Source: CALLPQ01 sp964421675 (GTDB lineage Bacteria; Pseudomonadota; Alphaproteobacteria; Caulobacterales; Parvularculaceae). From it: 64,000 nucleotides of DNA. The translations under genes were made by a program, and so were the position numbers. Numbering within the stretch: position 1 is the first letter of the stretch; every line of letters begins with the position of its first letter. The DNA lies in the NCBI GenBank assembly GCA_964421675.1, contig CAYQXV010000008.1, positions 1 through 64,000 of the forward strand, read 5' to 3'. The notes under the pieces are model-generated. The model saw only the letters and a list, made by a program, of their open reading frames with translations, ran no database searches and was not told the DNA's origin. Positions 44,400-53,614 of this stretch are shown here, piece by piece.

Positions 44400-45806
44400 A
44401 TGAGAAATTTTGTACTAGCAATGAGTTCAGGCAGTGTGGCATTGATGTCCGCGATGATGGCAACGGGGGCACAGGCAGATGATCTGCGCGATGCTGTTGA
44501 GCAGGATTATCCGTATATTGAAAAACTCTATAAACATTTTCACGCCAATCCTGAACTTTCTTTTCGCGAGAGTGAAAGTGCAAAGCGTATTGCGACAGAA
44601 TTAGAGGCTCTGGGGTTTGACATAACCTCCAATGTCGGGCGCAAATGGACGCGAAAGAAAGCAAAAGCCGATGCTGGTGAGGTGATGGACGGCGTTGATG
44701 GATATGGTTTGATTGCCGTGCTGGAAAATGGCGATGGCCCGACATTGTTGATACGTGCCGATATGGATGCGCTACCGCTGGAAGAAAAAACCGGCGTTTC
44801 TTATGCAAGTAAGGTTGTCAGTCAGGATTACTTCGGTCAGGAAGCTCCTGTCATGCATGCTTGCGGGCATGATGTGCATATGACCGTTTTGGTTGGAACC
44901 GCGCGCCAATTGGTTGAAATGAAAGATCAATGGTCCGGCACGCTTGTACTGGTTGGGCAGCCTGCCGAGGAATTAGGCTTGGGTGCGTTGGCGATGATTG
45001 ATGATGGATTGTTTTCGCGCATTCCTCAGCCAGATCATAACATTGCCCTTCACGTCACGGGATTGGCACCGGCCGGAACGATTGCCTATACAAGCGGAAA
45101 TGCACTCGCAAGTGTTGATACGGTCGATGTGACCATCAAAGGGGTGGGCGGTCATGGTGCCTATCCCCATCTTGCTGTCGATCCAATATTAATTGGTTCA
45201 CGGATTGTCACCACATTGCAGTCAATCGTTGCCCGCGAGGTTAATCCGCTGGAGGCAGGCGTGATTACTGTGGGGTCTTTTCAGGGCGGGTATAAGCACA
45301 ATATTATCCCCGACGAAGTCACCTTAAAGCTAACCGTGCGCTCTTATGAAGATTCTGTTCGCGATAAATTGCTCGATGGTATTCGGCGAACAGCAAAAGC
45401 ACAGGCTATATCTGCGGGTCTGCCGGAAGATTTGCATCCGGTTGTAACAATCGAAGAAGATAATTTGATTTCTACCTATAATGAACCAGGTTTGGCATCG
45501 CGGGTTGCCAGTACGCTTGAGGCGCGGTTCGGACAAGCGCGGGTAAGCCAGGTTCCACCAGCCATGGGCGGTGAGGATTTTGCCTATTTTGGTAAGACCG
45601 ATGATGAAATTCCATCGCTAATTTTCTGGTTAGGCGGCGCTGACCCAGAAGCTTATGCAAAGTCTTTATCGGGAGAGGGGCCGCGTCCTCCGTCGAACCA
45701 TTCCCCGTTTTTTGCTCCTGTTCCTGAACCGACATTAACAACTGGTGTTGAGGCGATGACGGCTGCTGCATTAGATTTGCTTGATGGATCATCGGCAGAA
45801 AACTAA
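44400..45806 (+). CDS. Secreted M20-family amidohydrolase (hippurate hydrolase-like)
   Basis: This is a zinc-dependent carboxypeptidase/amidase of the M20D type. The ATG at 44400 has GGAG 6 bases upstream and gives 468 residues with an N-terminal signal (VLAMSSGSVALMSAMMATGA then QADD). Key parts are the N-terminal FHANPELSFRES, LLIRADMDALPLEEKTGVSY, the metal-binding MHACGHDVHMTVLVGTA, the catalytic Glu-Glu in VGQPAEELGLG, the dimerisation/lid segment GVGGHGAYPHLAVDPI and the late ligand MGGEDFAYF. Relatives hydrolyse N-acyl amino acids. It shares strand and close spacing with the preceding amidohydrolase gene and the following DUF1499 gene. Confidence 0.92.
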   Translation: MRNFVLAMSSGSVALMSAMMATGAQADDLRDAVEQDYPYIEKLYKHFHANPELSFRESESAKRIATELEALGFDITSNVGRKWTRKKAKADAGEVMDGVDGYGLIAVLENGDGPTLLIRADMDALPLEEKTGVSYASKVVSQDYFGQEAPVMHACGHDVHMTVLVGTARQLVEMKDQWSGTLVLVGQPAEELGLGALAMIDDGLFSRIPQPDHNIALHVTGLAPAGTIAYTSGNALASVDTVDVTIKGVGGHGAYPHLAVDPILIGSRIVTTLQSIVAREVNPLEAGVITVGSFQGGYKHNIIPDEVTLKLTVRSYEDSVRDKLLDGIRRTAKAQAISAGLPEDLHPVVTIEEDNLISTYNEPGLASRVASTLEARFGQARVSQVPPAMGGEDFAYFGKTDDEIPSLIFWLGGADPEAYAKSLSGEGPRPPSNHSPFFAPVPEPTLTTGVEAMTAAALDLLDGSSAEN

Positions 45807-45826
45807 TTTATTTTTGGAGACGGATT

Positions 45827-46570
45827 ATGTCGATTTTTTTCAGAATCATATCGCTACTGACCATTTTGGGCGCGCTTGTGATTATTTTTGCAGGCCCAAT
45901 CTCGCGGCTTGGCGTTTGGCATTGGAGTACCGCCTTTTCGATGATGCAGACGAGCGTGCCGGTTTTATTGGGCGGAGCGGGGCTTAGTCTGCTTGGCGTT
46001 GTCATTGGAATCTTTACCAAGCGCCATGGTTTGATTGTGCCAGGGCTTAGCGCAACCATCCTTGTTGGCGGCCTTGTATTTATGCTCAGCGGTATGCGCT
46101 CTAGCGGCGGCGAAAATCCTATCCACGATTTGACGACGGATTTTTCAAATCCACCTGCGATTTCAGCAGCGGCCAATGCGGATAGAAAGAACCCGGCATC
46201 TTACGTGGGAAGTAACCCGGCCAAAGGGGACGGCGGAGAAACCGTAAGGCAGGTTCAAGAGCGCATTTATCCTGATTTACAGCCATTATTTGTGCGTAAA
46301 GACCCGGCAATTGTGTTTGATGCTGCGTTAGCGACCGCGAAGGATTTAGGGTTTGCGATTGTTCACAGTGATAAAGATAATGGCATCATTGAAGCAACGG
46401 AGACGTCCTTATGGTTTGGCTTCATTGATGATTTCATCATAAGGGTTCGCCCTGAAGAAACCGGGACACGCATTGATTTTCGGTCAAAGTCCCGTGTTGG
46501 CCGGTCTGATCTTGGCGCAAATATCAAACGAATACGGACATATCGCGAAAAGCTACTGGCTCAGCTATAG
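45827..46570 (+). CDS. DUF1499 membrane protein
   Basis: This 247-residue protein has three predicted N-terminal membrane helices (IISLLTILGALVIIFAGPIS, VPVLLGGAGLSLLGVVIGIF and PGLSATILVGGLVFML). A soluble DUF1499 domain follows (about residues 100-247) with AIVHSDKDNGIIEATETSLW, FGFIDDFIIRVRPEETGTRI and SRVGRSDLGANIKRIRTY. GGAG precedes the start. It begins 20 bases after the M20 gene, so they likely share a transcript. The function of DUF1499 is not established. Confidence 0.88.
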   Translation: MSIFFRIISLLTILGALVIIFAGPISRLGVWHWSTAFSMMQTSVPVLLGGAGLSLLGVVIGIFTKRHGLIVPGLSATILVGGLVFMLSGMRSSGGENPIHDLTTDFSNPPAISAAANADRKNPASYVGSNPAKGDGGETVRQVQERIYPDLQPLFVRKDPAIVFDAALATAKDLGFAIVHSDKDNGIIEATETSLWFGFIDDFIIRVRPEETGTRIDFRSKSRVGRSDLGANIKRIRTYREKLLAQL

Positions 46571-46603
46571 CGGGTTGCAAGCCGAAACAAATAGCCTCCT
46601 GCA

Positions 46604-48049
46604 TTAGGATTGCGCTATATCCTCTTGTGCGCCGGGACTGGGCAAGGCCCGGTCCGGGGAGCGCATGATCCACCATAATCGCCCGCCCAGTAATATTGAT
46701 GCAGTGACCAAACTAATCACAAGGCCCCACCACACGCCTTCTGCGCCTAATGGACTAGCAAGGCCAAGCCAGGCAGCGAAGGGAAAGCCGATTAGCCAAT
46801 AGCTAATGCCCGTCATTATCATTGGCATTCGGACATCTTTTAACCCCCGCAAACACTGATTTGCGGCAACTTGTACGCCGTCAAAAATCATAAACGCGGC
46901 GGCAATCGGTAAAAACGCGGTGACAAATTCGATGACGATTTGGTTGTCGGGGCTATCGGCTGAAAGGTAGAGGCCTGCAATTGCATTTGGAAAAAACCCA
47001 ACAATGAGGGCAAAGACGGTCATTACGAGCGTTGAAACGAAGATCGTTGCGCTTGCGGCATATTGAACGCGTGTCAGATCCCGGGCTCCCGCCGCAAGGC
47101 CGACGCGTACCGCCCCCGCCATGGAAAGGCCCATGGGAATCATAAAAATAAGCGCCACAAAATTGAGGGCCACCTGAAACGCGGCAACTTCAATGAGACC
47201 AATTAGACCCGTGAGTAAGATTGATGCATTGAACAACATGCCCTCAAACATGGTTGTTACACTGATCGGCCAACCAAGGCGCACAATTTCGCGCACGCGC
47301 GGCCAATCGATTTTGCGAAAATTGAGAAATAGATCAAATTTCTTTGCGTATTTTTCGCGCATAATATAGCCCGCTAACAGGGAGAACCCAATTATGTGGG
47401 ATAATGTAGAGGCAAGACCAGCGCCAACCAAATGCAGTTCCGGGAACGGACCAACGCCATATATAAATAGCCAGTTCAACAGGGCATTGATGATGGTCGT
47501 CAAAATAATAATCGCAAGTGGCACGCGGGTACGATCGATTGCTGCCAGAAAGTTGCGTAAGATCAAAACACTAAGTGCAAATGGCAGGCCCGGCATCAGC
47601 ATAGCAACATAAGGTCCGGCAAGGCGCGCCGCTATTTCGGGTTGACCAAAGGCAAGCGCAATATCTGTTGTGCACAGTCCAATAATCAAGGCCACAGGAA
47701 AGCTTATAATCACAACCCACAACCCTGCTCTGACGGAGCGGCGCGCTTCGGCAAAATCATCTGATTTTGCTCCAAGCGCTTGGGACACCACCGGCAAGAC
47801 CGCCATGACGGGACCAATGCCGAACATGTAAAGACCGAAAAATATCACCAGACCAAGAGAAGACGCAGCCAGCGCTTCAGGGCCCAGCCGTCCAATCATA
47901 AGCACATCAATGGTGTTTATGGAAAATTGCACAAGCTGCGTTGCCGCCATGGGCCAGCCTAAGCTTATGAGGGACCCAAGCTCTTCTCGCCATAGCTGAC
48001 GATTAATAAGGATGGGAAATCGTGATTGTTTGTTTGGATAGTCACGCAT
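46604..48049 (-). CDS. MATE-family efflux transporter (NorM-like)
   Basis: This is a sodium- or proton-coupled exporter of cationic drugs or metabolites in the inner membrane. The 481 residues form twelve helices in two repeats. Each repeat opens with the family start, first SLISLGWPMAATQLVQFSIN then TIDVLMIGRLGPEALAASSL, and second EIVRLGWPISVTTMFEGMLF. The segment FAAWLGLASPLGAEGVWWGL near the end is typical. The N-terminal 20 residues are polar and cytoplasmic. It is convergent with the DUF1499 gene. No regulator is next to it. The substrate is unknown. Confidence 0.93.
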   Translation of the reverse strand: MRDYPNKQSRFPILINRQLWREELGSLISLGWPMAATQLVQFSINTIDVLMIGRLGPEALAASSLGLVIFFGLYMFGIGPVMAVLPVVSQALGAKSDDFAEARRSVRAGLWVVIISFPVALIIGLCTTDIALAFGQPEIAARLAGPYVAMLMPGLPFALSVLILRNFLAAIDRTRVPLAIIILTTIINALLNWLFIYGVGPFPELHLVGAGLASTLSHIIGFSLLAGYIMREKYAKKFDLFLNFRKIDWPRVREIVRLGWPISVTTMFEGMLFNASILLTGLIGLIEVAAFQVALNFVALIFMIPMGLSMAGAVRVGLAAGARDLTRVQYAASATIFVSTLVMTVFALIVGFFPNAIAGLYLSADSPDNQIVIEFVTAFLPIAAAFMIFDGVQVAANQCLRGLKDVRMPMIMTGISYWLIGFPFAAWLGLASPLGAEGVWWGLVISLVTASILLGGRLWWIMRSPDRALPSPGAQEDIAQS

Positions 48050-48195
48050 GTGCGGGGGCTTTCGGATAAAGCCGGCAAGGTTGATAAATTTTAGTGATAC
48101 CTGCCGGAAGACTTATAATCATCTCGGCAGGAAGAACGGTTGAAATTTTTGTCTGATTATTTCAACAATTGCCGGGACACATGGACGATAGACGA

Positions 48196-48218
48196 CAAGA
48201 AAGGAGCGTGCTTTCTTG
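48196..48218. repeat. Perfect 8-bp hairpin between the DUF2306 and MATE genes
   Basis: CAAGAAAG and CTTTCTTG pair around GAGCGTG. It lies in the 240-base spacer between two minus-strand genes. There is no T-run on either side, so it is at most a weak terminator of the upstream M13-yhhQ-DUF2306 unit or a protein site. Confidence 0.35.
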
Positions 48219-48289
48219 CGGTTTATCCGTCTGTTTGAAAAATGACTTAATCATTATCAGTGTGTCCCAAAACTTTGATTAATCCGCGT

Positions 48290-48751
48290 TTAGTCTTCTG
48301 TGCTCGAACTGTCAACTCTTTGTTCGATATCTGCTTTGTCGCCAAAAAACAGCAAATGCATGCGGCGTCCGGGTAAGAAGGTGAAAACCCCCGCAATAAT
48401 CAGAGCGCCCATGAAGACCCCAATCATTGCAGAGGCATGACCGCGCACATTGCCCCGGCGAATATTGATCACGCCCCAAATAGATCCCAAAACAGTCAAG
48501 GGAATGAAAAGATGTATAGGCGTAAAGCCTTCAAACAGCCCTGGATTTTCAATGCGCCCTGAACGGATAAAAAAGGCAGCGCCTGAGGTTACAAACATCA
48601 GTAATACGAAAATTCGGCCAAGGGCCTTATGGATTGAGGTTCCCTTGCGCATCACGAAAATGGTGATGCCGATAAAAAAGGCAATCGAAACCGTGGCCCA
48701 ATGGAGCTGTATTTGTAGCGATGATAGCTTTGTGAATACGTCCCAATTCAC
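48290..48751 (-). CDS. DUF2306-like small membrane protein
   Basis: This 153-residue protein has four predicted helices: LQIQLHWATVSIAFFIGITIF, ALGRIFVLLMFVTSGAAFFI, HLFIPLTVLGSIWGVINI and SAMIGVFMGALIIAGVFTF. The spacing RKGTSIHKALGRIFV and the RGNVRGHASAMIGV segment are typical of DUF2306 proteins. The GTG start has GGGGAG 8 bases upstream. The C-terminus is acidic. It starts 24 bases downstream of the yhhQ stop and is probably the last gene of that operon. Function is unknown. Confidence 0.82.
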   Translation of the reverse strand: MNWDVFTKLSSLQIQLHWATVSIAFFIGITIFVMRKGTSIHKALGRIFVLLMFVTSGAAFFIRSGRIENPGLFEGFTPIHLFIPLTVLGSIWGVINIRRGNVRGHASAMIGVFMGALIIAGVFTFLPGRRMHLLFFGDKADIEQRVDSSSTED

Positions 48752-48775
48752 CGAATTACTCCCCTTTGTGCTGCG

Positions 48776-49525
48776 TTACGTTTTGATAGTAAACGGATTA
48801 AAATCTGTTTGCGTATCAAAAACTTCCACATTTTCGGCCTTTTTTAAACGCGCAACGACCCAGTAGGTGACGGGTGTGAGCATAACTTCCCACAGAACTT
48901 TTAGAATATAATTGGTGATCAACACTGTAATCACCTGCGATGTTGTCCAAATGCCTAAAAAGGCTATGGGATAAAAAATCAGACTGTCTATGCCTTGCCC
49001 GATGATTGTTGATCCAATCGTGCGGCTCCATAAATGTTTACCAGCGGTCATGATTTTCATGCGTGCCATGACGAATGAGTTGGCTATTTCTCCCGCCCAA
49101 AACCCTAACATTGAAGCAATAACGATCCGCCATGTCATGCCGAACACGGTCTCATAGGCGCTTTGATTATTCCATCCCGGGGCCGGCGGCATAGCGACAA
49201 CGACACTTGCCATGAAAGCCATAAACCCTATGGCGACAAAGCCTGCCCATACCACCCGGCGCGCGCGCGCATATCCATAAACCTCAGTCAGAACATCGCC
49301 GAGCACATAAGATAGCGGGAAGAATAAAATGCCTGCCCCAAAAACACCAAGCTGTATGCCAAAGATTTCGAACTCAAAAAACTGCGCAATTTTTGCAGCC
49401 CCAATAAGATTGGAACAAATCAGAACAGCAACAAATGCTGCCATCACGAAATCATAATATTTAAAGTGCGGCGCTGTTGGGCTATCTCCGATATGGCTTT
49501 TGGTTGGCGATTGATGCGTATTCAT
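48776..49525 (-). CDS. yhhQ: Queuosine precursor transporter (VUT family)
   Basis: YhhQ imports 7-cyano-7-deazaguanine or related precursors for queuosine tRNA modification. The 249 residues have six helices. Family segments are VLICSNLIGAAKIAQFF, FFPLSYVLGDVLTEVYGYAR, RRVVWAGFVAIGFM, MLGFWAGEIANSFVMARMK and TIGSTIIGQGIDSLIFYPI. The start codon overlaps the stop of the M13 peptidase gene by one base (TAATG), which implies translational coupling. Transport of a queuosine precursor is family knowledge. No que genes are in this window. Confidence 0.93.
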   Translation of the reverse strand: MNTHQSPTKSHIGDSPTAPHFKYYDFVMAAFVAVLICSNLIGAAKIAQFFEFEIFGIQLGVFGAGILFFPLSYVLGDVLTEVYGYARARRVVWAGFVAIGFMAFMASVVVAMPPAPGWNNQSAYETVFGMTWRIVIASMLGFWAGEIANSFVMARMKIMTAGKHLWSRTIGSTIIGQGIDSLIFYPIAFLGIWTTSQVITVLITNYILKVLWEVMLTPVTYWVVARLKKAENVEVFDTQTDFNPFTIKT

Positions 49526-51630
49526 TACCAGATCCGTACGCGATCTTCTGGGGAAAGATATAAGCCGTCGCCTTCCTCAACGCCGTAGGCATCATACCAT
49601 TCATCCATATTGCGGATCATACCATTGACGCGCAAATTCATCGGGCTGTGCGGTGCGGAAAGAAGGCGCTGGCGCAAGCTCTCTTCGGTTCGTTTAAAGC
49701 GGCGCCCTTGCGCGCGCCCGAGAAAAAACCGTTGCTCGCCGGTAAGCCCATCAAGAATCGGCGCTTCTTTGCCGTTTAGCGATAATTTATAGGCGTGATA
49801 GGCAACGGTCATACCGGCTAAATCACCAATATTTTCGCCGAGGGTTTGGCGTCCATTCACGTTTAATCCCGGCAGCGATTCATATTGATCAAACTGAGCG
49901 GCAAGGCGATCGCCGAGCGCATCAAACGCTTCACGGTCCGCATCACTCCACCAACTTTGCAAAATACCGCGGCCATCATATTTGGAACCTTGATCGTCAA
50001 AGCCGTGACCAATTTCGTGGCCGATAATGGAGCCAAGGGCACCATAATTGAGGGCGGGATCGGCAAATGGATCGAAGAGCGGCGATTGAATATATCCAGC
50101 GGGAATAAAGGCCTCGTTGCGCGTTGGACTGTAAAACGCGTTTACCGTCTGGGGCGCTCGGAACCATTCTCGCCGGTCAACCGGTTTGGCCAATCGTTCG
50201 AGATCGCGGTTAAAGCTGGCTCTGCGTAAGCTTTTGATGTTTTTGAAAAGTTTACGAGGATGAATGCGCACATCACTATAATCTGTCCAAACTTCCGGAT
50301 AGGCAATTTTTGCTGCAACGCTTTCCAGTTTTAAGTGAGCCTGTGCTTTGGTTTCATCTGTCATCCAGCTTAAATTATCGATACGAGACGCAAATGCGGT
50401 TCGAATGTTTTCAAACATTTCTGTAACCTGGCGTTTGGACTCCTCGGGGAAAAAGGCAGCGATATAAATTTTCCCGATGGCTTGATCAAAGTATAAATTG
50501 ACCATGCCAATGGCGCGCTTGTCGCGGGAGCGTTGCGTTTTTTGTCCTGAGAGGGTTTTTCCAAAAAATTCAAATCTTGCATCATCATAAATGGCGGGCA
50601 TAAATTCCGCATTGGCATTGATATACCGAACCATAAGATAATCGCGCCACACATTTACCGGTGTTTGTTCGAACAATGTAGCAAGGGCGGGAAATGCCTC
50701 TTTTTCGCGCACGATAACTGGCGTTGTATCATCGCTGGTATAAATGGATGCATAGTCAGCCCACGGAAAACCGGGGGCAAAGGTAGCAAGCTCACCGATT
50801 GTCATCTTATTATAGGTGCGCGATGCATTGCGGCGCTCTGCGCGTGTCCAGTGCAGGGTCGCAATTGCTTTTTCTAACGCAAAGACGGCATTGGCACGCA
50901 GTTCAGACTCGGTATCCTCGCCGATCGAAATATCTTGCGAGGTTTTTAGGTGAATGACTTTTGTCAAATATTTTTTATATGCCGCTCTTGTTTCATCAAG
51001 GCGTTCGCTCTCGCGTAGATAATAAGATCGATCTGGCATGGATAAGCCAGAGTGACTGGCCCAGAGCGCATTGGCGTCGGGGTTTTTAGAGTCGATGCTC
51101 ACAAAAATTCCAAATGGTCCATCAAGCCCTAATTCGGGGTCCGCCATAAGCCGGGCAATATCGATATGGGTTTTTGCTGACCGGATTTTACTTTCGTCGA
51201 CCGAAAATGGTTTGAGGCCGCGCTTTTCAATCTGAGCAGAATCCATAAATGCCTTGTACAGATCGCGAATTTTTTTCCCGTCGCTGCCGCGCCGTTGCCG
51301 GGTCTGGTTAAGACGGTCAATAATGGCTTGCATGCGCGCATCATTGCGCTCGCGCATAATGATGGAAAACCCGGTTCCAGAACGGTCAGAGGGAATTTCC
51401 GTATTGTCTAACCAGCCGCCATTGGCATGGCGATAAAAGTCATCTTGCGGGCGCGTCTCCGGATCGAACGCATCAAGGGGATATCCCCAGGGCTCGATCA
51501 CAGGTTTTGTGTCGGCGTTTGAATTAGTGCTCGGTAGCGTCTTCTCTTGCGCATGAGCGAAGCCGCCGGACACCAGCATGCTAATGGCGATTGCGAATAT
51601 GAAGAGTTTCGATTGGTTCATGAGGCCCAT
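49525..51630 (-). CDS. Secreted M13-family zinc metallopeptidase (neprilysin/PepO-like)
   Basis: This is an exported endopeptidase acting on short peptides. The 701 residues include a signal peptide (LFIFAIAISMLVSGGFAHA) and the M13_N domain with DDFYRHANGGWLDNTEIPSD. The catalytic M13 domain carries VNAFYSPTRNEAFIPAGYI, the zinc site GHEIGHGFDDQGSKYDGRG (first His at 538) and the third ligand region GENIGDLAGM. The C-terminus ends in the family-like RVRIW. The start codon has AGGGA 6 bases upstream. Size and motifs are complete. It is the first gene of the M13-yhhQ-DUF2306 run. Confidence 0.95.
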   Translation of the reverse strand: MGLMNQSKLFIFAIAISMLVSGGFAHAQEKTLPSTNSNADTKPVIEPWGYPLDAFDPETRPQDDFYRHANGGWLDNTEIPSDRSGTGFSIIMRERNDARMQAIIDRLNQTRQRRGSDGKKIRDLYKAFMDSAQIEKRGLKPFSVDESKIRSAKTHIDIARLMADPELGLDGPFGIFVSIDSKNPDANALWASHSGLSMPDRSYYLRESERLDETRAAYKKYLTKVIHLKTSQDISIGEDTESELRANAVFALEKAIATLHWTRAERRNASRTYNKMTIGELATFAPGFPWADYASIYTSDDTTPVIVREKEAFPALATLFEQTPVNVWRDYLMVRYINANAEFMPAIYDDARFEFFGKTLSGQKTQRSRDKRAIGMVNLYFDQAIGKIYIAAFFPEESKRQVTEMFENIRTAFASRIDNLSWMTDETKAQAHLKLESVAAKIAYPEVWTDYSDVRIHPRKLFKNIKSLRRASFNRDLERLAKPVDRREWFRAPQTVNAFYSPTRNEAFIPAGYIQSPLFDPFADPALNYGALGSIIGHEIGHGFDDQGSKYDGRGILQSWWSDADREAFDALGDRLAAQFDQYESLPGLNVNGRQTLGENIGDLAGMTVAYHAYKLSLNGKEAPILDGLTGEQRFFLGRAQGRRFKRTEESLRQRLLSAPHSPMNLRVNGMIRNMDEWYDAYGVEEGDGLYLSPEDRVRIW

Positions 51631-51707
51631 GACATTCCCTTTTTACGCGAAGATTTGTTGACCATCCCCACATTAGCGAGACAAAATCAGACAAGAAAGA
51701 CCCAATA

Positions 51708-51731
51708 TGACATTGCGGTCATGATTTTGAC
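51708..51731. promoter_or_regulatory. Three TGAC/GTCA half-sites in 10-base phase
   Basis: TGAC (51708), GTCA (51718) and TGAC (51728) alternate in orientation with six bases between them, so both GTCA-centred inverted repeats are exact: ATGAC-n6-GTCAT and GGTCA-n6-TGACC. They lie in the divergent spacer between the M13 gene and the 144-residue exported protein gene. No regulator can be named. Confidence 0.4.
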
Positions 51732-51896
51732 CTATGGTGGCATTATGTTTGCTTAGAAATGGGGGAGAACAAACGGGTTGGTGGGAAAATTGACGGCATG
51801 TACGTGATCTGAGCGCAGTGACGGTATTGGGTTGTTTTAAAATGACCGGCTGGGGGCAATGCCAGCGCGTGCAAAATGGGAATATGGATAGGAATT

Positions 51897-52331
51897 ATGA
51901 CGAAACATTTTGACCGTAGAGCGATTTTACTATCGGGCCTTTGTGCCGGTGGCGGCTTGGCAATGCCAGCGATTGCGGCATCCAAGCAATATAATGTGAC
52001 CATGCAAGTTTGGCAGGATGCCAAGCTTTTAACCCACCCCACGGTGACAATTCCTGCCAATGAGCGCTTTGAGTTGATTGTTAGCGATCCCGATACGGTG
52101 AAAATTTCGCTATTGTTACGTCCTGGTGAGAAGAGAAAGCAAATTGTTGTCGATGGACAGGTTTTCCTCCCATCTGCAGGCCAGTGGCGCGAAGCCGCAG
52201 CGCCAAACCTCAATGCGGAACTCGGTAAACGCTCTAGCCTAGAATATCCAATTGAACAGATGGATCTTCGCGATCAGCTTGGAAACCGGGCTCAAATTCT
52301 GCGTCTTCAGCTTTTATTGAAAAAAGCATAA
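51897..52331 (+). CDS. Unrecognised small exported protein, possible Tat signal
   Basis: I do not recognise this 144-residue protein. From the ATG at 51897 the N-terminus has paired arginines before a hydrophobic stretch (FDRRAILLSGLCAGGGLAMP) and an Ala-rich cleavage region (AIAASKQ). This is compatible with a Tat or Sec signal. The mature part looks mostly beta (KQYNVTMQVWQDAKLLTHPT, ERFELIVSDPDTVKISLLLR) and ends in a basic tail. The pattern recalls small periplasmic beta-sandwich proteins, but no family can be claimed. An in-frame ATG at 51876 would add seven residues. It is divergent from the M13 peptidase gene. Confidence 0.7.
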   Translation: MTKHFDRRAILLSGLCAGGGLAMPAIAASKQYNVTMQVWQDAKLLTHPTVTIPANERFELIVSDPDTVKISLLLRPGEKRKQIVVDGQVFLPSAGQWREAAAPNLNAELGKRSSLEYPIEQMDLRDQLGNRAQILRLQLLLKKA

Positions 52332-52429
52332 GACAATGTTCAATCCGGTTTGAAGCATCCGCTTTGACCGACTGGAATTGCCACTAAAAAATATGCTACT
52401 CAATACGTAACCTCATGGAGCGTATTGAT

Positions 52430-53503
52430 ATGGGTATTTTGAACCGAAAATGTTTTCGACCATCGTTTTTTAGTGTGGCGATTGTATTGTTCGTGGGCGC
52501 TTGTGTTTCAAGCGACGATCACACAGCACAAACGCAAACGCAAACGCAAAATCAGACAAAACCGGCTAGCGCGGCAAGCACGATACCAGATGCCAACTTT
52601 TATCGTTTTGCAACAAAGATAGAAGCTGCTGCGATCATAACGCGTGATGACGAACATTTCGCAGAGATCCAGGCCATCGAAATTGGCATTCGAAACCGTG
52701 ATGCGCAAAAAACCTCTCTGTCAGATCTAAAGGCATCCTATGCAGACGCTATTCTTCCGTGGACCGAGGAAGAGAAAGCAGCGCTGCGTTCGGCGATTTC
52801 TGAATTGGAACCCAAATTACGCTCCTATGCGCGGTTTTTACCCGATTACGTGCTCATGGCTAAAATTCCGCAAGATATTGAGGGGGGCTTATCGCATACG
52901 CGTTCAAATTTAATTCTGTTTGGCGAGGATCCCATTAAGCAATATTTTGCGACGCTGAAAACCGAACCCGAGCAAGCGAAATATGAGTTTCAATCGCTAT
53001 TTTTGCATGAGTTACACCATGTTTTGTCGCGCCATAATGTTGATCGCCATGATGCCTATTTTGGGTTGATTGGGTTCGATCCATGTACCTTTGAAGAGCC
53101 CCCAGGCTTGCGATTGACGCGGCTGACCAATCCCGATGCGCCGAGTTATTACCATTATGCACCGCTTGCCGTTGAGGGCGGTGATGGCGTTATCCCTTAT
53201 CTCCAAATAGCGGGGCCCTACAGCGAGGAGCGAAAAGGCACGCTCGGCAATTATTTTCAATTTGGGTTTTTGCCGGTCACTGTGACGGATGGGGTGTGCA
53301 CCGTTGAAGAGGGGAATAGTTCGCTTTTATCTCCCGCAGATGTTCCCGGCTTCTTTGATCTGATCGGCAGAAATACCGGATATATTATTCATCCTGAAGA
53401 AACGTTGGCGGATAATTTTTCCTATCTGCTGCTTGAGCGTGACGACCTTCCCAATCCGGAAATTCCGGAAAAGATCCAGTCTTTTTGGGTGAGCGCACCT
53501 TAA
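52430..53503 (+). CDS. Putative zinc metalloprotease lipoprotein (HExxH), family not recognised
   Basis: From the ATG at 52430 (GGAG 9 bases upstream) this is a 357-residue protein. A lipoprotein signal (FFSVAIVLFVGAC) is followed by a Gln and Thr repeat linker (TQTQTQNQT). The mature protein contains LFLHELHHVLSRHNVDRHD, an HExxH with H193, E194 and H197. A candidate third ligand lies in the gluzincin-like segment HPEETLADNFSYLL (E323/E324). The order and spacing suggest an active metallopeptidase facing the periplasm, but I know no named family with this whole sequence. It is on the same strand as the small exported protein and the acyl-CoA dehydrogenase. The cleavage target is unknown. Confidence 0.75.
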   Translation: MGILNRKCFRPSFFSVAIVLFVGACVSSDDHTAQTQTQTQNQTKPASAASTIPDANFYRFATKIEAAAIITRDDEHFAEIQAIEIGIRNRDAQKTSLSDLKASYADAILPWTEEEKAALRSAISELEPKLRSYARFLPDYVLMAKIPQDIEGGLSHTRSNLILFGEDPIKQYFATLKTEPEQAKYEFQSLFLHELHHVLSRHNVDRHDAYFGLIGFDPCTFEEPPGLRLTRLTNPDAPSYYHYAPLAVEGGDGVIPYLQIAGPYSEERKGTLGNYFQFGFLPVTVTDGVCTVEEGNSSLLSPADVPGFFDLIGRNTGYIIHPEETLADNFSYLLLERDDLPNPEIPEKIQSFWVSAP

Positions 53504-53614
53504 AGCGCCAACAGTTTGATGCGTTTCTAGTGCGATGAGCTGCCTATTCTGCTTGCAACATGGCATTGCTCAGCGTTGGATGACATTCAACGTATCACAC
53601 TGGAGCGATTTATA

